64,000 nt of DNA from Oxytricha trifallax. Its lineage: Eukaryota; Ciliophora; Spirotrichea; Sporadotrichida; Oxytrichidae. Shown one piece after another: positions 1-10,397 of this stretch (the first letter of the stretch is position 1; every line of letters begins with the position of its first letter). The stretch spans positions 1 to 64,000 of the forward strand of contig ARYC01000370.1 in assembly GCA_000711775.1 (NCBI GenBank), given 5' to 3'. The position numbers were made by a program, and so were the translations under genes. The notes beneath the pieces are model-generated. The model was not told the DNA's origin and did not search any database. It saw nothing but the letters and a program-made list of their open reading frames with translations.

Positions 1-165
1 CCATATTTCTTCTCTTTGTGCCAGCTCCTGCATCTATGTTCATTTCATCTGGCTTTTAAACATCTTTATAAAGTCTCTTGCTCACTTCATGAATTTTTTG
101 TGACTTTCTCTCTCTATGAACCTTAGCATGCTCTTTCATAAGATATATACCAGTGCCTGATTTTC

Positions 166-191
166 CTACAAAGTTATATGTCAAAGCTTAC
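166..191 (-). other. Intron 2 of TBE 22-kDa ORF (copy 1)
   Basis: A 26-nt GTAAGCTTTGA...TTTGTAG segment carrying an in-frame TGA. The same segment occurs in copy 2 (22933-22958). Removal joins ...HPYLS to RKSGTGIYLMKEHAKVH in frame. 26 nt is very short even for a ciliate intron. Confidence 0.7.
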
Positions 192-585
192 TTGAAAGAT
201 AAGGATGCTTCTTAAGTTCCTCTAGCCAAGCTGAGCTTATTAGAATGCCTTGCTTCTTCTAGTCTTTAGGAGAGATAGAATATCGTTTCTTATGTGCTTC
301 TTGAATAATTTCTCTAAGATAATCCTCTTTAACTGTACCAAGAACACCAAAGAAGAAGTTCCTCTCTGGTAGTTTATTAGAGAGTTGTTTCTTGGTAGGA
401 AGGTAAACTACCACTTCCTAATCTTACATGGCTTCTTCATAAAGATTCGTGACTGAAATCTCAGGGTAGTTGGGAATTTCTATTAGTTTAATCTCTTTAA
501 TTTTTAAAAGCTTTCTTCTCCTCACAAAGTATTGCTTTTAAGAATGAAATTTTGGTACCTTCCATCGTTGGAAGGAATAAACCAA

Positions 586-621
586 CTGTATAATAGTTTA
601 ATAGTCATCAAGTTAACTTAC
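586..621 (-). other. Intron 1 of TBE 22-kDa ORF (copy 1)
   Basis: A 36-nt GTAAGT...CAG intron. The same position in TBE copy 2 (22504-22539) also holds a 36-nt GTAAG...TAG intron with diverged internal sequence. Removing both joins the conserved N-terminus to the FLPTMEG segment in frame. Confidence 0.75.
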
Positions 622-899
622 CATGTAAAGTTAGGTATCGATAGAGATCTTCTTTACTTCTGAATCTTGAGATCATTTCTTAAGCCTCGACTCTTTTCAT
701 TTGATCATTGAGTGATTCCATCTTTGTTCCTCTTCCTATTAATGAATTTCAAATTATAACTTATAGACTTCTGGATCCTATTGTTTCAAATCTTACTATT
801 AAATATGGGCATCTTATAGGAGGTCAACCCTGCAAAGATACGTGGATAAAGTTTGCAGAAACTGTAACAAACTGCAGAGATGAAGCTCCATTTTTATCA

Positions 900-1287
900 A
901 TTTAGTTCCATTAAATTAGTACTAAATTTGTTTAAATTTAATTAGTACTGGTACTAAATTCGTTTAATTTCAATTGGTACTAATTTAATAGTACCAAAAC
1001 TTAATTAGTACCTAGTTTTAAACTAATGAGGTTTTAATGGAAAAGTTCCAATATGGTTCAAAACCTAACTGGTACCAGTACCAACCTCAATTTTTTCTAA
1101 GTTGGTACCAAAATTAAAAATATTAAGCATGAATTTAGAAAATTTATAGTTATAAACTTAGTATAAATATGATGTCTAACGCCTAAGAATCAACCATTGT
1201 TGTTGTAGTACCAACTCCTATACAAAGTTACTATAGCTAGAGAGGTTATTAGAGCTTTATAATAGAAATTTAAATTAGAATTTAAAC
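900..1287. promoter_or_regulatory. TBE divergent intergenic region with GTACC-rich array
   Basis: Non-coding gap between the divergently transcribed 22-kDa and 57-kDa ORFs. It is crowded with variants of GGTACC, TTAGTACTAAAT and TTAATTAGTACC on both strands. The second TBE has the same array (22005-22215), and a fossil of it sits at 58440-58570. It is the only place from which both genes can be transcribed, so a shared promoter or binding-site array is inferred. Confidence 0.5.
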
Positions 1288-2732
1288 ATGGCGGCTAACT
1301 TAAATCGCAAAGCAGTTTCTCATGGCAGTGGATAATCTTAGCTTAACTTTGGCTAAACTAAGAAGCCAGAGATCATCTACATTGAAAAGGAGCCAGAGCT
1401 TAAAGCTCTTGAGTTTGAATCAGAGGTGTTTGTTCTAGAAATAAATATGGAAGCAGAGAGCAGAGATAAGTATTTAAACGCTAATCGAAGATGTTGAGGA
1501 GTTAAAAGAACATCTCCCACTAGAAAAGATTAAAGAATTCTAATGTCATGAATGCTAAAATTTCTTCTCAACTGATTCGAGCTTGAAGAGGCACATCAAA
1601 GAGATGCACTCTGGGAGAGATAAGATATATTTTAAGCACGAAAAGGTCGATGGCAGGTATTAGTGCACGACTTGCATGAAGTCTTACACTCACTCAGCTA
1701 AAGTTAAAAGACACATGCAAAAACATCATTTAAGTGAGTTTTAATGCAAGATAAAGAAACATAAATACTTATACCAGCCAAGAGAAAGTCCAATACTGTA
1801 GAGTCTTAAAGAGAGCAGGAAGAGAGACTTAAGAAGCAGAAACGTTTGAGTCAATGAACCAACCAGCTAATGAATTATATATAGCATGCTTGTAAGAGAG
1901 AGCTATGTATATACCTGCATTAAATGCAGTTAGATCTCAGTTTTTGCATTGACAACTATTTACATATTGATGTGCCTAACAAGGCAAAACTCATAGTAGT
2001 TGATGAATATGCTTATAAAGTATATCCTTTCAAATATCTTATTAGGAACGAGCAGTATCAAAATGAGTTTGCCAATGAATACATAATACTAAGAGAGACT
2101 CATAAAAGGTAATGCAAGAACTTGCTTAAACTCGATGGAGTTATTCTTGGACATGGTTTTATTGCACTACGACTCAAGAAATTTGAAATGACTCTAAGAG
2201 ATTATCTCTACCATAATAGATACCCAGATGACTTGAATGAGATACTCACGGAAATGACCACGGGTGTGAAAGAGCTGCATGATCTAGGGTATGTTCATAG
2301 AGATTTGAAGCCAGAAATGTAATGCTAAATCTCTGTCCTTTAGAAATAGTAGTCATTGATTTCAATAGAGCAATAAGGTAAGAAATAGTGACTTTAGCTA
2401 AAGTGCTATGCACACCTGGGTACTTCCCAATAAGAGAGAAGTGGACTAATGGCTCTGTTTAGTGAGATGTCTGGGCGGTAGCAGCAATTATTTTAGAGTG
2501 CGATATGGAAAGTATGTCGTACTTCGGAACAAAGCAAGAAAAGTAATCAATAAGCATGGCTGTTAAACATATAAAGCAGGAAGATGTATGCACTTAGATT
2601 AAGAAAATGGTTGAGATGATCAAAGTAAGAGCTCCAGCATATCCAAGATCATCATTAGAAGATATACTTGAAACATTAAAGAGAGCTAAATTCAAGAGAT
2701 ACCACAAAGATAAGCAGATAAAATTTATTTGA
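1288..2732 (+). pseudogene. TBE 57-kDa zinc-finger/kinase-like ORF (copy 1), broken
   Basis: Second accessory gene of TBE elements. The N-terminal part ends in two C2H2-type zinc fingers: CHECQNFF...HIKEMH near 1540-1600 and CTTCMKSY...HMQKHH near 1660-1730. The C-terminal half is protein-kinase-like, with VHRDLKPE near 2295, VVIDFNRA near 2350 and GYFPIREKWTNG near 2420; the usual DFG is DFN. Compared with copy 2 there are single-base indels near 1455, 1845, 1925 and 2317. A Trp codon is TGA near 2462 (before DVWAVAA). The frame ends at TGA 2730-2732. Domains are recognised directly; loss of function is inferred from the lesions. Confidence 0.85.
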
Positions 2733-2786
2733 ATTAATGACACTAATACTCATTAAATATACATTAAATTCACATCGAACCTGCTT

Positions 2787-2871
2787 TTTCTCTACTAACC
2801 CCAATAAGACCCCAACTATACCCTACAAATCAAAGCACTTATAAACCTCACTAAGGGGTTTTGGGGTTTTG
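2787..2871. repeat. TBE terminal inverted repeat (right end, copy 1)
   Basis: 85 bp, ending in GGGGTTTTGGGGTTTTG. Matches both ends of the complete TBE at 20256-20340 and 24282-24366. Confidence 0.9.
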
Positions 2872-2981
2872 TGATCATGTTGAATTACAATTTGGTTTCA
2901 TTTCTGGTTAATATTTCTTGGAATGATCTTGTGTATGTGTGTTTTTTGTTGTTGTCTTATGGTGTATTGATTGTATTGTGT

Positions 2982-3195
2982 AATGCTGGAGTGACATTGA
3001 TATGAGGAGGTTAATTAAGTTTGGTTTAATTCAAATTATCTGTTTTTAATAATAATTTTTTGAGTTAGTTGTAAACTTAATCAAATCATAATAAACATCT
3101 ATCATTAATTTTGCTATTTATAGATATATTTAAGATTCAATGTTACCTTTTGTCACCTTTTTGTCACCTTTTTCAATTCAATCAATGGGGTTTTA
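2982..3195 (+). repeat. 215-bp dispersed repeat, copy 1
   Basis: Begins AATGCTGGAGTGACATTGAT and ends CAATGGGGTTTTA. A second, same-strand copy lies at 16734-16949, with matching stretches such as GTGACATTGATAT, TTTTTTGAGTTAGTTGTA and ACATCTATCATTAATT. No inverted ends and no clear target duplication. Type unknown. Confidence 0.7.
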
Positions 3196-3464
3196 TATAT
3201 ATATATATATTTCTATTATATTTGTAATAGCATGTAAAGATATCAAACAATCACGTAATAAACTTATAAAAATTAATTACCCAGATAGCAAAAATAATCT
3301 AGTTAATCAACAGCATAACAGATCATCTTAATAAGCCACTGACAATAATCATATTTATATGTCATTGTAACGTATTTTCTCAATTCAAATAAACTTAGCT
3401 ATATTGATCTAAATATATTAAATAATTAAAATCTTGCAAATGTAATATTATATACTTTTATAAA

Positions 3465-3872
3465 ATGGATGAGGTAACAACTTAGAAATGGAGCTAAAAA
3501 CCAGGTGAGAAGATTGATTAAATGTACACTGTGATATTTGCTTAAAATGAATCTTAGATACAGGGCAATGAGGAGAGGAAATTAAATTTAAAGTTAGTTC
3601 TTGATTCTTGATTAAGTACAACAGTGTGGGGAATCGATTATACCGATCATTTAAACATTGCAGTGTGTGGGAAGATATGAAATTATTTAGATTTAATCAT
3701 AATTGCTTTCGAATGAATAGGACAGATAATGATTTAACTCCATTACCATTATAAATAATTAGAAATTAAGGAAATCTTTAGTTTCTTGGTCCATAAGGTT
3801 AAGTATAAAAAAATATGTCCTCATAACTTTGAAGAATTTGAAGTAATTTCTAATAGAGTAAAAAGTGGCTGA
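3465..3872 (+). CDS. Coding-like island, unknown small protein(s)
   Basis: Not recognised. With the ciliate code ATG 3465 opens MDEVTTQKWSQKPGEKID and runs 48 codons to TGA 3609-3611. That TGA is made by a perfect tandem duplication of TTCTTGA (3598-3604 and 3605-3611). Deleting one 7-bp unit would carry the frame on through VQQCGESIIPIIQTLQCVG to TGA 3730-3732. A further 47-codon ORF starts at ATG 3729, overlapping that stop as ATGA, and ends at TGA 3870-3872 (it includes FSFLVHKVKYKKICPHNFEE). Residue content (E, D, G, W, H) is better than expected from random AT-rich DNA, but there is no homologue to confirm it. Confidence 0.35.
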
Positions 3873-5902
3873 TATAAGATTTCTCAATCAAATTGTAAGC
3901 TTGATATTTCTTTTCATCAATAAAGATTTAATTTCTTTTTGCTTTTTTTATCATAAATTTCCTCATTCATTTTTTTCTCTTCTACTTTTTAATCAAGGTT
4001 TATATTTATATCTTATAACATTTTCATTAGATAATAACTTTGGACAGCAATAAAATATTAAATGCATATAAATGTATTTTTTTATACATTCTCTCAATGA
4101 TTGTCGATATAATTTATCATTCTTTATGAATTTCTTAAAATAGCTAACTATTAAATACCCCAGCTATTTCCCTTAATTTTTATCTTAAGTTATATTCAAG
4201 CCCCGATATAATTCTAATTTAATTTGTTTGTTTAAAAGCTATATTTTGTAGTAAGTTTTTTTGTCCTTTATTTACTGTCATTTTTATATTAATACAATAA
4301 GATTGCGAGTAGAACTTAAAGTCCTGCAAGTATAGTAAAATATTAACAAGTAAATTAATAAAATAAGCAAGTAATATTAGCAAGCTTATAAAGTATATAA
4401 ATTAATTATCCGATAAATACTAAAATTCTGAATTTAAGAGTGTGATAGCAATATTATACTTTCATCAGATTTCCTTATTTAAAAGACTAAAACATAATAA
4501 GCTTAACATTGGATGTAAAATCTAAAATATGCCTGAAAATAAATGAATGAAATTGAATATTATTGAACAAAGAATTCATATATATATTTCCAAATAGTAT
4601 CAGGATATTCTATAAGATAAAACACTTATAAAAAAGCAACTTTAAATTAATATTTTGAAATTGTTCTTATATATATATATATATTTTAATTATTGGCATG
4701 TGAATAAAAGTAAAAATAAATTATTCCTCAAAAAAATTTTAAGATTATAAAATTCTAATAACTATAGTTTTCTAAATAAAAATAATCGATTAAATAAGTA
4801 AAAGGTTTATAACAAATTAATTACATTGTAATAAATAAAAGATATTGCATGAAAATAATTAAGTAAAAATATGAATAAAAAACAAAGCTGAATAACTTAT
4901 ATCTCTCAATGCTTTCACAAGTATGTAAAAATAAGTAAAGGATTTTCATAGTTGAATGGATGAGATTAGTATATTTTATTGGTTTGTTAAGTAATTAATG
5001 TTGCTTTAAATTGCAATTTAAATATGTAAATGGTCACTTCAACGAAGCCTCAAAATTTAATGAGATTTTACTTTTAAAAGCTTCGGCGAATAGCTCAATA
5101 ATGGAATTAAATTAATTTAGAAATAAATTAAGCTACGAAAAGCTTGACTATGCAAATAATTAGAGATGATATGAAATTTTAATTTAACTATATTTTCCTT
5201 GTTCTCTTGGACATTTTTAATGTCGAAGAGTTTTTATTTTATGAAAGCATATATGAATAGTTTATAAATCTTAATGATTAATTTAACAAGGTAATATACT
5301 GGTCTTTAGAGTAAACATCTCATGTATAAAATTTGTCAGCTATTCATCTGCTTTTCATAAGATGTTTTAAATTTAAAGTCTATCTGTTCTATTATATTAA
5401 TCAGAATGACAAATATTAATTTGTAAAAACAAACTTTACATCCTTTTTATTCATAATTCTATTTAGTTTTCTACCTTTTTTATATTGAGGGCAAACTCCT
5501 CAAGTCAATTGGTGATGTGCCTGTAATTCAACTGTTTCTTTATTTTCTTAGTTCAACACATGTATTATTAATGAATCTGACAGCTCCAACGTTGAACTAC
5601 TTGAACGCTCTGATCTATGTAAATCATAATGAAAGATATAAAACGCTTTTCATTTTCAAAGCAATAAAGAATATAATAAATTAATAATAGAAATTGGGAA
5701 GATATATGAATATATTAGTAAATTATCTTAAAAGTATTATAAGTATTTTAAACAAAACTTTAACAAACTATAAGATTATTGATTAATTTTTCTTCTCAAT
5801 TATATTTACTTAAATTTTAATTCATTTCAAAGCTATAAATAGTAATGAAAAAATATCCTTACACTTTAATATTACTTATTCTATAAAATCAACAACTAAA
5901 TC
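3873..5902. other. AT-rich stretch without recognised gene
   Basis: About 2 kb of AT-rich DNA with an (AT)n run near 4668-4684. I see no gene, RNA or element ends. Confidence 0.5.
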
Positions 5903-5910
5903 GATATTTT

Positions 5911-7697
5911 GGATGGGGTGTACAATTCTGGAATTTTTTGAAATTCCAGCACCATTCTGGAACACCAGATTCAATGAATCTGGAATTCCAGATACAGATC
6001 TGGAATTCCAGTTCTGTATCTGGAATTCCAGTTCTGTACAGGGATATCTGAATATATGATATCAAGTTATAAAAAGAGTTATATTGTATTAAAATAAACA
6101 AAATTATACAATATTATTTTATATTTTATCAATAATCATAAAAATTCATATAAATTCTTTATATAAAATATAATCCAAATTTTAATTGCTATTCATAATT
6201 TTTCCAATTTTTACATTAATTTTTTATCTTACTTATTATTTTTATTTATAAAGTATTTTAATTTTTTTAATTATAAAAAAATAATTAATATCAATGTTAA
6301 CTAATTCTGCAGAATTTTTAAACTTTTCTCAACGTTGATTATTTACCGGTTCAATTTTACAATAAAACTTAAATAAGTAAAATATACTAAATTTTGAAGT
6401 TTTTTAAATGTTGGGATATTAAAATTTTTATAAAGATATAAATTTTAAATAAACCTAGTATAAAAAATACACATTATAATTCCTGTTAATTTAGTTATAA
6501 GAGAGGTAGAGAGATATAAAATTCAATCTTAAATGAAATGTTTTAATTGAAGAATTCGTAACAATAATAAACCATGAAATATTAATTAATAAATAATCAA
6601 ATAAATTAACCAAAACTATGTCAAAAATTAAAAAATTTAATTAGAAATAAGTTTCAAAATAATTACAATTAAATTTTTTAATTTCTAAAGATAAATTAAA
6701 TTTAATGTCAGTTAAGACTTTGGCTATCATTTAAAAGTAAATAGTGATTTTTAATATTTAAATTTATTAATCTTTAAAAAAACAACACCTTTTTTCTCCA
6801 ATAAATAAATTATTTAGATGCAAAATTAATTTCATATAAACTTTATATATTTGTATCAAACAAAATGCAAATGCCATATTATTCTGATTGCAAAAATTAA
6901 TTTATTAAAAATGTCTCAAATTACTTTAATTTTACTAATAGCAGTAAAATGAACTATTTTAAATATTAAATAACATGTGAAATATCTCTTATATGTTTCA
7001 GATATTTAATTTAGAAATAACAAATAATTATTTTATTTTTTCCAGAAAATTGTCTAAGTTATAATGAGAATTCCTTTATAATTGTATTAATTAATGCTAC
7101 AAATAATAAGTATTTTCATTAAATATAAAAATAAATTAAGACTCTAATTAATAGATTCAAGGAATAAGCCAGTTTGCTATAATTGAAGTAATAATGTTGA
7201 ATTATTACATTTCAATTAACAACCTAATTCATTATACTTTTTTTTAAATAATAATCTTTATTTTTCATGATTGTTAAGAACTTATAATTGGCAATCAAAA
7301 ACATAAAAATTAAATTATACTTAATTATTATTTTAAATAGTTAATTTATTTGATAATATTTAAATATGTTTTTAATTAATCACATAAAATAGATGGAAAA
7401 AATAGTATTATTATTATGTTTTGCTATAAAATCTTGCACTTTATCGATTATGTCTATAAATGTATAAATTTATTTTTATTAAAACATATCTTTAATGTTA
7501 AACTAGGAATACTTAAAAAAATAAATTATTTATTTATTTTCATCTCACTTATACATTCAGCAAAATAAAATTTTTCTGAAAATTCCAGATACAATGAATC
7601 TGGAACGTTTTTCACCATTCTGGAATGTTTTTCACCAATCTGGAATTCCAGAATGGTGCTGGAATTTTAAAAAATTCCAGAATTGTACACCCCATCC
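5911..7697. mobile_element. TIR element with 8-bp target duplication (GATATTTT)
   Basis: The element starts GGATGGGGTGTACAATTCTG and ends with its reverse complement. The terminal repeats match over about 50 bp, through TTCCAGCACCATTCTGGA. It is flanked by an exact 8-bp duplication GATATTTT (5903-5910 and 7698-7705). Sub-terminal DNA on both sides is stacked with short palindromes of the type TCTGGAATTCCAGA. The 1.7-kb interior is AT-rich with no recognisable transposase, so it is probably non-autonomous. An 8-bp duplication is typical of hAT-like and P-like elements; the family assignment is only a suggestion. Confidence 0.85.
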
Positions 7698-7705
7698 GAT
7701 ATTTT

Positions 7706-10229
7706 ACTAGTAACTGGTGCAACTTAAACATATAATAGCAGTAACTGGCAATTTTACAGCAACAAAAACTGTAAAATTAGTTAGAAATTTTATTAAATTA
7801 TTTTAATAATTAGCCAAATTATATTTATAATAAAACACCAATACTTGTTAAGATATATTCCTATTTTATATATTAATAAAATATTTAATAAATTATTAAT
7901 TGCTATGATTTTAACTTTTAAATACACAAATTAATGAAAAAACCATAATCTTTTCTTTCATAATTTATTTTAACTTACTGGTACTAGGAATGATGAAGAG
8001 TGGCTTGCCTCAACTCCAAATATACGCGAAGTTGTTATATAATAACTATTTGTGATCAAAAGACAGTCTAATGAAATGCATTAAGTAGCTGGTCTAATGT
8101 CATTTATGAGAATCATTTATTTGATTAAGTTACTTTAGATAAGATAATTAATAGATATGGTAAATAATTAAAAAAATATATTAGATTTCATCATTATTTT
8201 CTTTAGTGGTTACAAGATATTTGCTTTTAAAAAGTATTAATAAATATATAAATATTAGCAATTAAAATTGAATAATTATATTGATTATTTAAATTACTTG
8301 TGCTGAAATAAATTAAAACAGCAAATAATGAAAATAAATCTTGAGCACAAATTGACCATTCGTTGAGAGGATCACAACAATTAATCACCTTAATCTCTTA
8401 CAAATAAACTTTAATGACCATGAATCTATTTAATTTCTTCCAAATTAAATATAATTTATAATAGGATAGAATATTTTAGGGTATTTTTTAATTTAATTAT
8501 TGACTTGGTTGTTATATTTAATTTTTATCAACATTATATTGATTAATTTATAGAAAAGATATTCATTTTTGTTTGCAAGATATTTCAGTAAACTCTAATT
8601 GCTAACAATAGATGTATATTGCTGAACTTATGACAGACTATCTCTACATTAAATATAAAGTTGCATCCAAATGATAATAATAACCCTGTAATATTCAAAG
8701 TATTAATTACAAATTTTGCCATTTCAAAGGCAGACACTTATTAGGAGGTTAGTTGTGGCTGTTACATTTGGGGCAGTGAACTTTACGGAAAAAAGGCACT
8801 TCAAGTTTAATTATGATTTGAGGCATTGAGTGGGGGTAGGGGTGATTCATTAGTTATAGGGGCTGGCATGTGTGAATCTAGTTACATTTGTTTATAATAT
8901 GAAGGACTGATAGCATCAAATAAACAGCTGAATAACAAAATATAATAATTTATTAAGATGAAAACTGGGACATATAAAAAATCAATAGGTTAGTAAAAAT
9001 TAATTTAACAATTATTATATAGTATTGTTTGAGGCATGCCCAAGATTAATGTTAACTCCTAAAATAAACTTACATGAATATACTTAAGTTTTTAATTATT
9101 TTACTTTGATTATTCAATTAGTATTTAATGAAAGTAATCCACTCTTTAAATTTACTTATTTAATAGTATATTAACAAGTTTATTTATACAAAGAATTTCA
9201 CAAAAATTATAAATGATGTAATTAAGATAATTTACTTACTGTTGTTATTTTATTTAATTTGTTTTCTACTTCAAAACTGTCTACTATTTAACTAGAGCAA
9301 TTAAAGTCAATTTATTAGAATTATTGAAAAACATAGTTATAGGTTTAAAATATGTTCTGAAAATTTATTATTTAATTAAATCCTCTTATTTTTAAACATT
9401 AATGGTAAAATATGATTGAATATAATGAAAATAACTTATATTAGTTTTTAAAATTTTAATATATAAAGGTTTTAAGATATTTAAAACTATAATTTCTATA
9501 AATAATATTATTAGATCTGCATCAAGAGTTTAGCAAATTAGTTGATCTCAGTTAAATCTGTTAGCTTGGCGGCAATACTTAAGTAAAAACCAGTTTAAGA
9601 ATTTTATTGATTAAGAGCAAAATGAACTAATTACATTTTTATCTGAAATACTCTGTTACTTCATCAGAAAACTATAAAGCAATAATATGAAAAACTTATA
9701 TATGTGAAATAATATGTTATTATATGCAATAAATATGTAAGATCCATAGAATTTTAAAAAACATTTGCTATAAATTAATAAAGAATATGTGTCTGACTCA
9801 AAATTATATCTAAAAATATATCTATATCAGTCACAAATCAAGACCTCGTTGTACACTAATTTTATAAATTAATTTCTTATACAATTAACTTCATTCAAAC
9901 TTTAACAACACAAATAAGAAAACCTATTGAGTAAAATTATTCTGTAACTATTATTTTATTTTTGAGAATTCAGCTTATTTGAAACGGTTGAATAAATTAA
10001 TAAAAAGCACACTTGGATGAAGATAAACAAAATAAGCTATCAAACATCCTTCATGAGATATATATTGGTGACAGTAATTTTAAACGCTATTAAGTTTCTA
10101 TCTCTTAGCTCTATAGTGAAGCTCTGCTATTATTCATTAACTAAAAAGTGATGTCTTACTGTTATATGGGTGATGTCATTCTTCATTTATTGATGTTTTA
10201 TTGAAGGTTAAGACATTGATGAATGTTGA
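7706..10229. other. AT-rich stretch without recognised gene
   Basis: Very AT-rich. A slightly more GC patch at 8705-8890 shows no convincing reading frame. Nothing else supported. Confidence 0.5.
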
Positions 10230-10397
10230 GAGAGCGTTGTCCAGTCATAAGAAATAATAATTAAGTGTGTGATAGAAGATCCTTCTATTTATGATTCTGT
10301 AATGCTTGGAGAAGAAAATGGAAACTCTGGAAAGTGTAGTAGGCAAGAAATGAAGCATATTAAAGTTCAGTGTATATACAGCGAAGATGTTCTTTGA
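10230..10397 (+). CDS. Coding-like island, possible 3'-terminal coding segment
   Basis: Fifty-five open codons ending at TGA 10395-10397, including EDPSIYDSVMLGEENGNSG and QEMKHIKVQCIYSED. Composition is acidic and mixed, and local GC is higher than the flanks. It begins directly after an upstream TGA with no start codon, so it could be the end of a gene whose other segments lie elsewhere, as is common in this germline. No family recognised. Confidence 0.3.

Larger units (their letters stand above)
1..721 (-). pseudogene. TBE 22-kDa ORF, partial, one frame break
   Basis: Homologue of the 22-kDa protein of TBE elements, whose exact role is unknown. Read with TAA/TAG as Gln it starts at 721 (MESLNDQMKRVEA) and runs off the window start in its third exon. 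It matches the copy at 22404-23194 over its length, including the FLPTMEG motif. Two small introns with GT...AG ends are visible, at 586-621 (36 nt) and 166-191 (26 nt), in the same places as in the other copy. Near 500 it has an extra base relative to the other copy, so the frame is broken there. Whether that is decay or a sequence error is not decidable here. Confidence 0.85.
1..2871. mobile_element. TBE1: TBE transposon copy 1 (partial, left part outside window)
   Basis: This is the right-hand 2.9 kb of a telomere-bearing element (TBE), a Tc1/IS630-related DNA transposon of Oxytricha germline chromosomes. It ends in GGGGTTTTGGGGTTTTG, preceded by the same 85-bp terminal repeat found in the complete copy at 20256-24366. 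Within it lie the 22-kDa ORF on the minus strand, running off the window start, and the 57-kDa ORF on the plus strand, divergently arranged. The transposase gene would lie to the left, outside the window. Both ORFs carry frame breaks, so this copy looks decayed. The left target duplication cannot be seen; the base triplet after the right end is TGA, which does not obviously fit the ANT target of the other copy. Confidence 0.93.
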
